NCBI GenBank assembly: GCA_015499995.1
Contig: JADNRV010000134.1
Span: 1 to 64,000, forward strand
Reading direction: 5' to 3'
Origin: Flammula alnicola
Lineage: Eukaryota; Basidiomycota; Agaricomycetes; Agaricales; Strophariaceae
DNA: 64,000 nucleotides
The notes beneath the pieces are model-generated. The model searched no databases and had not been told where the DNA came from. It worked only from the letters and a program-made list of their open reading frames with translations. Positions 1 to 9,582 of this stretch are shown piece after piece (positions within the stretch are counted from its first letter, which is position 1; the number at the start of each line of letters is the position of its first letter). The translations under genes were made by a program, and so were the position numbers.

Positions 1-57
1 TGAGGTGCTTTGATCCTCATCTACGCGAGGACATTCTGTCCTCATCTACGTGAGGCA
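1..57. repeat. End of a 25-bp dyad minisatellite
   Basis: Two to three degenerate units of the form GAGGAYNTTCTGTCCTCRTCTACG are present. The arms GAGGA and TCCTC are inverted repeats. This is the same family and orientation (TTC in the centre) as the array at 4,880-5,660. Confidence 0.7.
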
Positions 58-255
58 TGTCCTGTCCTCGCGCGGTCCGTCCGCGACGCCTCCACCCACA
101 ATGAACACAAACGAGGCCTCCATTACTACTGTCTCCGTCTCTATATGTAGTACAATATAATTAATACACTTTGTTTTTGCTTGTCTCGCGAGTGCATAAA
201 ATATTAAGAGTGAGTTAGGCCTAAACTACGAAGCGTGCAAGCCCAGCTGTAGATG

Positions 256-775
256 AGCCGTCTCTGCGTTTCTCGTAACAAACTCGAGGGAGCATAGGCT
301 ACGTTTGAATATTGAAGCACGCGCCATACAATACTCGAGCGAGCATAGTCTATGTTCAAATATTGTAGGATGTGCTGCACAATACTCGAGCATAGACTGT
401 GCTCGAATATTGTAGGACACCCATACCCACTTGAACGAGCATGTGCCATACAATACTCGAGCGTAGACTGTGCTCGAATATTGTAGGACACACATACCCA
501 CTTGAACGAGCATAGACTATGCTCGCGTACTGTAGCCTGTGCCGTACAATATTCGAGCATAGACTGTGCTCGGGTATTGTACGACACATGTACACAACTC
601 GAGTGAGCATAGACTATGCTCGCGTACTGCGGGATGTACCATCCAACACGCGAGCATAGACTATGCTCGAAGATTGTAGGACATGCCATACACACTCGAG
701 CGAGCATAGACTACGCTCGAATGTTGCAGGGCATGCCGTACAATACTCAAGTGAGCATATACTATGCTCGGATAT
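256..775. repeat. ~50-bp minisatellite with GAGCATAG hairpins
   Basis: About ten copies of a unit centred on the palindrome GAGCATAGACTATGCTC, separated by AATATTGTAGGACAYRCCATACAATACTC-like spacers. Unit starts near 556, 605, 651 and 705 give a spacing of roughly 46-54 bp. Open frames here are repeat artefacts and occur in several frames on both strands. No gene is supported. Confidence 0.85.
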
Positions 776-1190
776 TGTAGGACGACATGCAGACGGTGCA
801 TCGCAAAATGCGAGGATAGTCCATGCTCGCGTGGATGTATGTGCACACAGTGTGTCGTGAAATGTGAGCATATACCATCCTCGCATTACTGTGTGTACAG
901 ACGGTGCATCGCGAAATGCGAGGATAGTCCACGCTCGCATGGATGTACGTGCACACAGTGTGTCATGAAATGCGAGCATAGACCATCCTCGCGTGGACGT
1001 ACACATCCTCGCATTAGTGTGAGTGCTGACGTGCAGACGGTGCATGGCGAAATGCGAGGATAGTCCATGCTCGCGTGGATGTACGTGCACACAGTGTGTC
1101 GTGAAATGCGAGCATAGACCATCCTCGCATTACTGTGTGTGCAGACAGTGTGTCGTGAAATGCGAGGATGGTCTATCCTCGCAATTTCAG
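776..1190. repeat. ~57-bp minisatellite, alternating hairpin units
   Basis: Alternating units contain TGCGAGGATAGTCCATGCTCGC and TGCGAGCATAGACCATCCTCGC, joined by GTGTGCAGACGGTGCATCGCGAAA-like spacers, so the dimer is about 115 bp. The array ends at a GAGGATGGTCTATCCTC hairpin, directly before the 1,191-1,856 spacer. The array at 1,857-2,745 ends in the same way before its own spacer. Confidence 0.8.
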
Positions 1191-1856
1191 AGGCCCACAA
1201 CACGCCAAACGGTGAAGCGAAAAGATGGTTCAAAAGTTTAGGGTCAGGGTGCCCCTATCCCTATCCCTAATAATGCGGTGAATTAGTAATAAGCGATAAG
1301 ATACCGGTTAAGGGAAAAATAACCATGATGGGCGCTTAACTAGGCGCTCGTGGGTCAAGTGAGACAACGGATGAACGAAAAGTAATTATTTATACAGGTA
1401 CTGACTCTTCTTTTTTGTTGCATTCAGCAACCTTAATGATACAGAGTCTTTATCCGTGAACTATTGCACAAAAATGACTCTTAAATTTATCGTGGCTAAC
1501 TAAGACCAACTCGAAAGCTCCTTTCCACCCTCGTATTTCTTAGAGACAGACCAGGTGTATGAATGATGCTTGTTAGCACTCGCGGTGACTCGAGAGGAGG
1601 ACCGGGGATGGATGTCTTGGAGATCGCATTCGGAAACAAGCACGAGCATCATTTATGCTCGTGGTGGCTGGTGAGGCTGGGATTACAGAAGCGTAGGTGG
1701 CAGATGTGGTGGTATATTCATTCGAATGTGCTTAGAGCTCCTTCGTCGTCAGCGAGGAGGTGCCGGAGGTGAATGCGCGAGCGCGAAAGCGTGTCAAAGT
1801 GCGTCGCGGCGTTTGCCGAAACGCCCATCGACCGCGTTCACACGGTCAATGGAGCG
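1191..1856. repeat. Inter-array spacer, copy 1 of a duplicated module
   Basis: This non-repetitive spacer is clearly homologous to 2,746-3,410. Shared landmarks are TGATGGGCGC (1,327 and 2,841), the TTGC(A/G)(T/C)TCAGCAACCT stretch near 1,420 and 2,930, and GCGTTTGCCGAAACGCCCATC (1,809 and 3,361). It contains GGCGCTTAACTAGGCGC, an imperfect hairpin that is perfect in copy 2. No protein-coding signal was seen. Confidence 0.75.
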
Positions 1857-2745
1857 TAGAACGTCCTCGTGTATGCGAGGATGGAATGTACTTGTCTATG
1901 CGAGGATAGAATTTCCTCACATATGCGAGCACATAACATACTCACCTACGTGAGTGTGGAAAATACTCACATATGCGAGCATGTAACATACTCACCTACG
2001 TGAGTGCAGAACATACTCGTGTATGCGAGCATGTAACATGCTCGCAAATGTGAGCACGGAACGTACTCATCTATGCGAGCACGTAACATACTCACATAGG
2101 TGAGTGCGGAACATACTCGCATATGCGAGCATGTAACGTCCTCGCAAATGCGAGCACGGAATGTACTCGTCTATGCGAGGATGAAATGTCCTCGCATATG
2201 CGAGCATGTAACATACTCACCTACAGGAGTATGGAACATACTCGCCTATGCGAGGACAGTACATACTCACATATGCGAGGATGGAACGTCCTCGCATCGG
2301 AGAGCAGGGAATGTACTCCCATACGTGAGTACAGACCACACTCACCTATGTGAGTGTGGACAATACTCGCATATGCGAGCATGTAACGTGCTCGCAAATG
2401 TGAGCACAGAACGTACTCGTCTATGCGAGGATGGAATGTCCTCGCAGATGCGAGCATGTAACATACTCACCTGTGTGCGAGGAAAGTACTCGCGTATGCG
2501 AGCATATAACATCCTCGCAAATGCGAGCATGTAACGTACTTGTCTATGCGAGGATGGAATGTCCTCGCATATGCGAGCGCGTAACATACTCACCTGTGAG
2601 TGTGTTCTGCACTCGCGTATACGAGCATGTAACGTACTCGTCTATGCGAGGATGGAATGTCCTCGCATAGAAGAGCATGGAATGTACTTCCATACGCGAG
2701 TACAGAACACACTCACCTATGCGAGGATGGTCCATCCTCACACTT
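1857..2745. repeat. 25-bp dyad minisatellite, AAC/GAA orientation
   Basis: About 35 units of 25 bp run from GAG...CTC to the next GAG. Typical forms are GAGCATGTAACATACTCACC and GAGGATGGAATGTCCTCGCA, each followed by TAYGC. Each unit is a spaced inverted repeat with an asymmetric centre (AAC or GAA), so orientation can be read; it is opposite to the arrays at 4,880-6,420. A 25-bp period keeps three frames open, which explains the long spurious ORFs. Confidence 0.9.
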
Positions 2746-3410
2746 TCGGGAGTCTGCAATACCCCAAACTGCGATGCACTAGTGGTATGGCGAATTAGCG
2801 ATGAGCAATAAGATAACGGCTAAGAGATGTAAAATAACCGTGATGGGCGCCTAAACTAGGCGCCCGTAGTCAACAGACAGGATAAATGAATCAAGGAACT
2901 AGGAAAGCAGGTACTGACTTCTTTTTTGTCGCGCTCAGCAACCTCAATGATATAGAATCTTTATTCGACAGCAATTTTCCATCTAATAACATGCTTTCTC
3001 TGTACTTCCTTCCTTATTCACTCCGGAGTTATTCAATTAATAGGGTAAACTATTGTACAAAATATGTCTATTAACTGTATTGTAAATAAGACTAATTCAA
3101 AGAGGGCTTCGTTCGCGAAGCGGCTGTGGAGCGGAGGTGGTGCCGATGGAAGCTACATGGCAAATGCATAAACAAGCGTGGAGGGGTAGCAGATGCAATG
3201 CATCCGTGGCTGAGGTGCCTTGTGGGCTCGATGCGATGGTTGCAGAGACTACTGGTCGGCTTCACGAACGTCCGTCAGGAGACGTGCAGCCATGGACGGG
3301 GCACAGCGTATGCAGTGTCATCCGGAAGTCGATGCGCTCAGGCGTGTGCGCTGCGTCTCGGCGTTTGCCGAAACGCCCATCAACTGTGTTCACACGGTTG
3401 ATGTTCACTT
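2746..3410. repeat. Inter-array spacer, copy 2 of a duplicated module
   Basis: Diverged copy of 1,191-1,856 in the same order and orientation. It contains the perfect inverted repeat GGGCGCCTAAACTAGGCGCCC at about 2,845. It ends like copy 1 at the GCGTTTGCCGAAACGCCCATC landmark. No gene is supported. About 230 bp of unremarkable sequence follow to 3,640. Confidence 0.75.
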
Positions 3411-3639
3411 TCAACCTTTATCTTATCGCTCCCCTGCCATCGCAATACGCCGCTCTTTCACTCGCGGACGATGGAACCGAGGGGTAGGACCGGAAGGGAA
3501 GACCCATGGAGTGGGAGATCCAACAGGTGCGTCATTTGATGCTTCCATCCACCCTAACCTAACACACGGACCCCTCGTAGCCCAGCTCCTCGACATGAGT
3601 ATCTCGCAACGTATGGAGTATTACTCCTGCGTCTGCTTG

Positions 3640-4760
3640 TATGCCACACTCATCCTCTCCGCCGTCACCTCCTGCAACAATTACGAGCACGAACGATCTT
3701 CGCGCTTGCTCGTACAGCTGCCACACGACCTCCATGACCACGACAGCCGCCTCGCCGTGTCTCCGACCGCCTCTCGACCTGCTGCCTCTGTTCCGGCGGA
3801 ATCGAGCACGGAAGAGCTTCGCGCTCGCTCGTGCAGTCACTCCGCCACATCCGTCCATCCTCCCCACCGCCTCCTGCAGCGACGTTGAGCATGAACGTGC
3901 TTCGTCCTTGTTCGTACGGCCGCCACATGACCTTCGTGACCACGAGAGCTGCCTCGCCGTGTCCATGGCCGCAGCTCCGTCGTCTCAACCTGCTGCCTCC
4001 GTTCCGGTGGAATCGAGCACGGAAGAGCTTCATGCTTGCTCGTGCACCCACTCCGCCACATCCACGACCGCGGCATCCATCCTCTCCTCCCCCAGCCTCC
4101 TCTGCGGCGACGTCGAGCTTCGTGCTCACTCGTACAGCGCCTCCACGACCACGATAGCAGTCCCGCCGTGTCCACAACCCACAGCGTTCCGTCCTCTCCA
4201 TCCGCTGTCTCCGCTCCGGCAACATCGAGCATGAACAAGCTTGATGCTCGCTCCTGCGGCCACCTCACCGCATCCACGACCGCCGGGACCATCCTACCCA
4301 CCCCCAGCCTCCTCTGCGGTGACGTCGAGCACGAATGACCTTCGTGCTCGCTCCTGCAAGCGCTGCACGGCTTCCACGACCACGACAGCCGCTCTTATGC
4401 GTCCACCTCCGTCGTCTGAACCCGCTGCCTCCGCTCCGGCGGAATCGAGCACGCAAGAGCTTCACGCTCACGCGTGCAGCCGCCTCGCCGCGTCCACGAC
4501 TCCCCGTGTCCAACGTCTCCCGCCCACGCCTACCCTGCGGCTACGTCGAGCATGAGCGAACTTCGTGCTCGCTCGTACAGTTGCCGTATGACTTCTGAGA
4601 CTCTAACGGCCGCCCTTCCACGTTACGTCCATCCTCTCGACCTCTCCGGCGAAATCGAACATGATTGAACTTCATGCTTCCTCGTGCTTGCTTGTGCAGC
4701 AGTCTTGTTCCCCCTGCAGAAATATCGAGGCTGAACGGGCTTCGAGCTTGTTCATACCAC
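3640..4760. repeat. ~110-bp GC-rich minisatellite with GAGCACGAA palindromes
   Basis: About ten diverged units, each with a dyad core of the type GAGCACGAA-N-GAGCTTCGTGCTC followed by GCTCGTGCAG and a proline/serine-like CT-rich linker. Cores lie near 3,680, 3,795, 3,890, 4,010, 4,225, 4,325, 4,445, 4,545, 4,655 and 4,725. All six frames carry long spurious ORFs (up to about 220 codons) with no recognisable domain, so I do not call a gene. Confidence 0.8.
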
Positions 4761-4879
4761 CCACCTCGCGACCTCCGTGACCACCGTTCCCTGGATCTCG
4801 CCGGGCAATGCATGGGGTATGACTCCTGCATTTGCAACCGACAACGACGACACATCTGCAGCATATGGGGTACAACCCT

Positions 4880-5660
4880 ATGTATGCATGGTCCTCCTGT
4901 ACGTGAGGATGGAATGTCCTCAGGAGCTTCGATCCTCGTCTCCGCAAGGATGTTCTATCCTCGTCTCCACGAGGAGCTTCGATCTTGGTCTGTACGAGGA
5001 TACGCGAGGACGTTCTCCTCATCTACACGACGATGTTTACGCGAGGACCTTCTGTCCTCGTCTATGCGAGGATGGAATGTCCTCGCGTATGCTCATGTAT
5101 GCGAGGACGTTCCGTCCTCGCGTATGTGAGTGTCATTTCTGTGTATACTTAGGTTACCGTCTCTCGTCTGTACGAGGACGTTCTCTCCTCGTCTGTACGA
5201 GGACGTTCTCTCCTCGTCTGTACGAGGACGTTCTCTCCTCGTCTCCGCGAGGACGTTCTATCCTCGTCTCCACGAGGATGTTCTCTTCTCGTCTGCGCGA
5301 GGAGCTTCGATCTTGGTCTGTACGAGGATGTCCTAACCTCGTCTGCACGAGGACGTTCTGTCCTTGTTTGTGCGAGGATACTCTGTCCTCGTCTACGCGA
5401 GGATGTTCTGTCCTCGTCTACGTGCGGATGTTCGATCTTCATCTGTGAGTGACCACATTGTCAGCATCTCGACTTTAGAAAGCGAAGTATCCATGTCGGT
5501 GTATTCTCTGAATCTACATGGCCAACCGTCTTACGGTAGCCCTAGCTATTCCTCCTCAGCGAGGATGTTCTATCCTCGTCTGCGCGAGGAGGTTCTGTCC
5601 TCGTTTACGTGAGGAGGTTCTATCCTCGTCTACATGAGGAGCTTCTATCCTCATCCGGTT
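4880..5660. repeat. 25-bp dyad minisatellite, TTC orientation
   Basis: About 25 units such as GAGGACGTTCTCTCCTCGTC plus TGTAC, nearly identical between 5,165 and 5,260. This is the inverted orientation of the 1,857-2,745 family. Two short non-repeat gaps interrupt it, near 5,130-5,160 and 5,450-5,550. Confidence 0.9.
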
Positions 5661-5739
5661 ATCGTACTTAGATTACAAATGTATTACTCTTTGAATCAAT
5701 ATACTTGCACATGTGTGACGATGATCTGTGGTTGTATCC

Positions 5740-6420
5740 ATGAGGAGATTCTATGCTCGCATCTACAAGGACACTGCTCACACCTGCAAAGACATTCTGT
5801 TCTCGTGTGTGCGAGGATGTTCTATGCTCGCATTTGCGAGTAGGTTCTGTGCTCGCAATTGCGAGTAGGTTCTATGCTCGCAATTGCGAGTACGTTCTAT
5901 GCTCGCAATTGCGAGTACATTCCACACTCGCATTTATGAGTATGTTATAGGCTTGCATTTGCGAGTACGTTCCATGCTCGCAAATGCGAGTATGTTCTAT
6001 GCTCGATGATCGTAATTGCGAGTATGTTCTGTTCTCGTGTGTGCGAGTACCTTCCATGCTCGCAAATGCAAGTACATTCCACTCTCGCAAATGCGAGTAT
6101 GTTCTGTGCTCGCAATTGGGAGTACATTCTATGCTCGGCGCTCGCAATTGGGAGTACATTCTATGCTCAGAAATGCGAGTACATTCCATGCTCGCAAATC
6201 CAAGTACATTCCACGCTCGCATTTGCGAGTATAGAACATACTCGCAAATGTGAGTACATTCCACACTCACATTTGCAAGTATGTTCCATGCTCACATTTG
6301 CGAGTACATTCCACACTCGCATTTGCAAGTATGTTCTATGCTCGCAAATGCAAGTACATTCCACACTCACATTTCCTAGTATGTTCTGTGCCCTGTATGC
6401 GAGGACATTCTGTACTTACA
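5740..6420. repeat. 25-bp dyad minisatellite variant, TTC orientation
   Basis: Units are of the form GAGTACATTCCACACTCGCA plus TTTGC, with variants. Spacer and arm sequences differ from the 4,880-5,660 family, but length, dyad layout and orientation are the same. The array ends near 6,420, where orientation flips. Confidence 0.88.
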
Positions 6421-7225
6421 CATGAGAGCATGGTATGTACTCACATATGTGAGCATAGAACATACTCACGTGAGCATGGAACACACTCACGTGAGTGTGG
6501 TATGAATTAGAATAAGTTTTGGCTGACTACATTACATAAGTAATTCAGGTAACTAAAGCTACCTCGGTATGAACTCTCATATGTGAGCATAGAACATACT
6601 CACATGATACTCATGTGAGTATGGTGTATACTCCGAAATATGGGCATACAATATATTCATGTGAGCATACAACATACTCACGTGAGTGTATTGTATTCTC
6701 TCATATGTGAGCATACAACATGCTCACATTTGCAAGCACAAAACATACTCACGTGAGCATGGTGTACACTCCGAAATGTGAGCATACAACATACTCACGT
6801 GAGTGTATTGTATACTCTGAAATGTGAGCATACAACATGCTCACGTGAGCGTGGTATGTACTCTCATATGTGAGCATAGAACATACTCACGTGAGTGTAT
6901 TGTGTACTCTGAAATGTGAGCATACAACATGCTTACATGAGCGTGGTGTGTACTCTCATATGCGAGCATATAACATGCTCACATTTGCGAGCACAGAACA
7001 TACTCATGTGAGCATAGTGTATACTCTGAAATGTGAGCACAGAACATACTCACGTGAGTATGGTGTATACTCCGAAATGTGAGCAGACAACACACTCACG
7101 TGAATGTGCTGTATTCTCTGATATGTGAGCATACAACACACTCACGTGAATGTGCTGTATTCTCTGATATGTGAGCATACAACACACTCACATTTTGCAA
7201 GCACAGAACATACTCACGTGAGCAT
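6420..7225. repeat. Dyad minisatellite, AAC orientation (inverted relative to 5,740-6,420)
   Basis: Units such as GTGAGCATACAACATACTCAC followed by GTGAGTGTATTGTATACTCTG repeat with a ~46-bp dimer period. The centre now reads AAC, so the junction near 6,420 is a head-to-head switch that could form a long fold-back. Between 6,500 and 6,570 about 70 bp is non-repetitive. Confidence 0.85.
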
Positions 7226-7405
7226 TAACCTACTGTCCCTACTCATACAACCTACTGTCCCTACCCAGCCCTACCCAGCCCTACCCACACTACCCACCCT
7301 ACCCACTCTACTTACCCTACCCACCCTATCCACCCTACCCTACCCACCCTATAGGTTTCAACCCTACTCCCCTACTCGCAATAAAAAAAGGTCCCCATAA
7401 CCCTA
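7226..7405. repeat. Degenerate C-rich telomere-like tract
   Basis: Many CCCTACC, CCCTACT and CCCACCCTA motifs lie on the + strand, ending in CCCATAACCCTAACCTAAG. It resembles a degenerate form of the fungal telomere repeat CCCTAA with the C-rich strand reading left to right. It separates the dyad arrays from the 318-bp repeats. Confidence 0.7.
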
Positions 7406-7475
7406 ACCTAAGCTTAGCCGTTTGGCATAGGGGTTGATATATATGAATGATAATTGCACCACACAATCCAGCTAT

Positions 7476-8297
7476 GCACAGTTGAAGATGCCCTGTCTAT
7501 TGACGTGACGGCCCTTTTGCGCTGAAACGCCACCACCGTTCGGGGCAATGCTCAGTTTTCCAGAACTGTGCATCTTAGCGGTGTTCACTGCTAATGTATA
7601 TGACCTGTAGCAACCTATCAGTCATGTTTTCGGAGTGGCACAGTTCTTGGATCAGTCGCAGCGAATATTTAGTCGATCCCAAGGCCAAAACGCCATCTGA
7701 CCGCTGAGAGACAACCAAGAACTGTGCAGCTTAGTGGCTTGGCACAAAAATAGTTTGAAATATATAAAAAAACATGAGATAGGAGACGGGCTGGCACAGT
7801 TGAAGACGCGGCCGCTATTGACGTGACGGCCCTTTTATACTGAAACGCCACCACCGTTTTGGGCAATGCTCAGTTTTCAAGAACTGTGCATCTTAGCGGT
7901 GTTTACTGCCAATGTATATGACCTGTAGAAGCCTATTGGTCATGTTTTTGGAGTGGCACAGTTCTTGGATCAGGCTCAGCGAATATTTAGTCGATCCCAG
8001 GGCCAAAACGCCGTCTGACCGCTGAGAGACAACCAAGAACTGTGCAGCTTAGTGGCTTGGCACAAAAATAGTTTAAAATATATAAAAAATCATGAGATAA
8101 AACATAGGCTGGCACAGTTCAAGACGCGGCCGCTATTGACGTGACGGCCCTTTTACGCTGAAACGCCACCACCGTTCGGGGCAATGCTCAGTTTTCTAGA
8201 ACTGTGCATCTTAGTGGTGTTCAGGGATAATAGTTATGGCCTGTGGGAACCTATCTGTCATGTTTTTGGAGTGGCACAGTTCTTGAATCACGCACAG
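7476..8297. repeat. 318-bp tandem repeat, about 2.6 copies
   Basis: The landmark ACGTGACGGCCCTTTT occurs at 7,503, 7,821 and 8,139, exactly 318 bp apart. Each unit carries several copies of the word GGCACAGTT / AACTGTGC in both orientations (for example GGCACAGTTCTTGG and CCAAGAACTGTGCAGC), so the unit can fold on itself. The third copy is cut short near 8,297. It ends just before the Penelope-like element and may be its upstream part or an independent telomere-associated repeat. Confidence 0.9.
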
Positions 8298-8356
8298 GAA
8301 GCCTATTACCCTCCAAAACGTCGGAGGAAAGGCACCGATCGGGCCACAGAGACCTT

Positions 8357-8368
8357 GAACCCTAACCG
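8357..8368 (+). repeat. Short telomere-like motif upstream of the Penelope element
   Basis: AACCCTAACC lies in an otherwise unremarkable stretch, with a second one (CCCTAACCC) near 8,405. They are single motifs and could be chance, but they recur on both sides of the element. Confidence 0.4.
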
Positions 8369-8528
8369 ATCAAGGTCAAAGTTTTTGTTTCAGGGTCAGA
8401 TAGCCCTAACCCGGCCCTCCGGATAGACAGCCCTTCATTTTACAGTCAAAGGACCTCGCGTCGGGTTGTGCGGTGTCAGGACGTCTGCGGACGCCGCCCC
8501 GAGGGACCGAGGAACTGTGCCGCTCCAA

Positions 8529-8580
8529 GAATTTTTTTGGGACCTTGTAATTGGTCAAGGACCCCCCAAAAAAATTTTCA
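8529..8580. other. Inverted repeat (potential hairpin) ahead of the RT frame
   Basis: AATTTTTTTGGG plus CCTTG on the left are mirrored by CAAGG plus CCCCCCAAAAAAATT on the right, around TAATTGGT. This may form a stem in the element's RNA leader. Confidence 0.6.
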
Positions 8581-8756
8581 GGGTCCCCGGCTGAATTCGG
8601 GTCACATCCGAGGGTGGAATGTAGGAACACTATAGATAGGCAGTTGTAGCGCCCGGCCTTCGGTCCCTTGCAGGACTCGCTGCCAAGTGGGTCGGCGTCC
8701 AGCAGTCGCTGGACAACCTACTTGCGCACAAAGCGAGGAAGACGTGGCCCCCTTCT

Positions 8757-9582
8757 TTGATCGGGGTCCATTTCCCGAAGCTCGAACTCACCGCCGAGTT
8801 CGCTGCTACGAATCCTTCTGGCCTCGGCGAGGTGAAGGAGACGTACGACAAGTTCCGCGGCCTTGTGCTTGACAAGCACATCGAGGTGAAAACCTCGGAG
8901 GCCAAGTGGCTTGACGAGCAGATTGCTCCCAAGCATTCCGCACCGCCGCTACTGTCTCTTTTGACGCAGCACTATGGCCTTCTGATGAAGGATTACCGGG
9001 ACTTGAAGGGCGAAACGCCCGTCAAGGATGACCACGGTAATACGATTCGGATTGAGCCTGTGTTCGCGGAGTCGGCTCTCTTCAAAAAAGAGTTCGACAA
9101 CTTGCTCGTGGATCTCCCGATCCTGGCCTCGCGCGTCATTACCCTCGAGCGTAACCGCTACTACGAGGCTAAAGCGAAGCGTGCCGCCAAGGAGAGTCTG
9201 CGCCAGGAAACGGATGTCGTGATGGGTGACTTGACCACCGACAACGCCGCTGCGATCATCGACGCCCGAGTCAACTCGGTCCTGGAAAAACGACTTCGGT
9301 CAATGCGCTTGGTAAGCACCGATTCTCCCTTTTTATTAAGCGAGATCTCTGATTACTATTCAGGTTGGAGGCAAGGGCGCTCGAGGCGTCTCGAAGGTCG
9401 GCCCCGCCTCCTCGAATATCAAGAGTACCAAGCAGACGCCAAAACTCAAACCGGCGACTCAGAAGAAGTCTGGCGGCGGGCCCTCGCGCCCCCGCCAGCC
9501 TTCTTCGAACAAGTCGCCGAAACCGCAGGCGAAAGCCTCGAGTTCGGCCTCACGCAAAGGCAAAGGGAAGCAGAGGCAGTAG
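8757..9582 (+). CDS. Alternative spliced product of the PLE: short protein with basic tail
   Basis: A good 52-nt intron (GTAAGC at 9,312; TTCAG ending at 9,363) lies in the first part of the open frame. Because 52 is not a multiple of three, its removal moves translation into another frame that runs 72 codons to TAG at 9,580-9,582. That frame encodes a low-complexity, lysine-rich tail (for example KPATQKKSGGGPSRPRQ and SRKGKGKQRQ), whereas the unspliced frame over the same bases looks less protein-like until the RT region. The predicted product is about 257 residues from the TTG. I infer two products: a spliced, possibly nucleic-acid-binding protein and an unspliced form leading into the RT. 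A frameshift, a further intron (acceptor CCATACAG near 9,692) or reinitiation could also connect the two. Confidence 0.55.

Noticed and set aside
204..2798. Many ORFs of 60-167 codons on both strands
   Set aside because: They are by-products of short tandem repeats whose period keeps several frames open; the translations are just the repeat unit.
3220..4864. ORFs of up to 222 codons rich in Ser, Pro and Arg on both strands
   Set aside because: They overlap each other in all frames over a ~110-bp minisatellite and have no domain, start context or splice pattern.
1857..7225. CRISPR-like appearance (regular palindromic repeats)
   Set aside because: There are no unique spacers, the units are directly abutting and diverged, no cas genes are present, and the surroundings are eukaryotic.
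8983..9030. CTGATGA followed by GGGCGAAACGCCC, a possible second hammerhead
   Set aside because: No stem II between the boxes and no complementary outer strands; it lies inside coding sequence.
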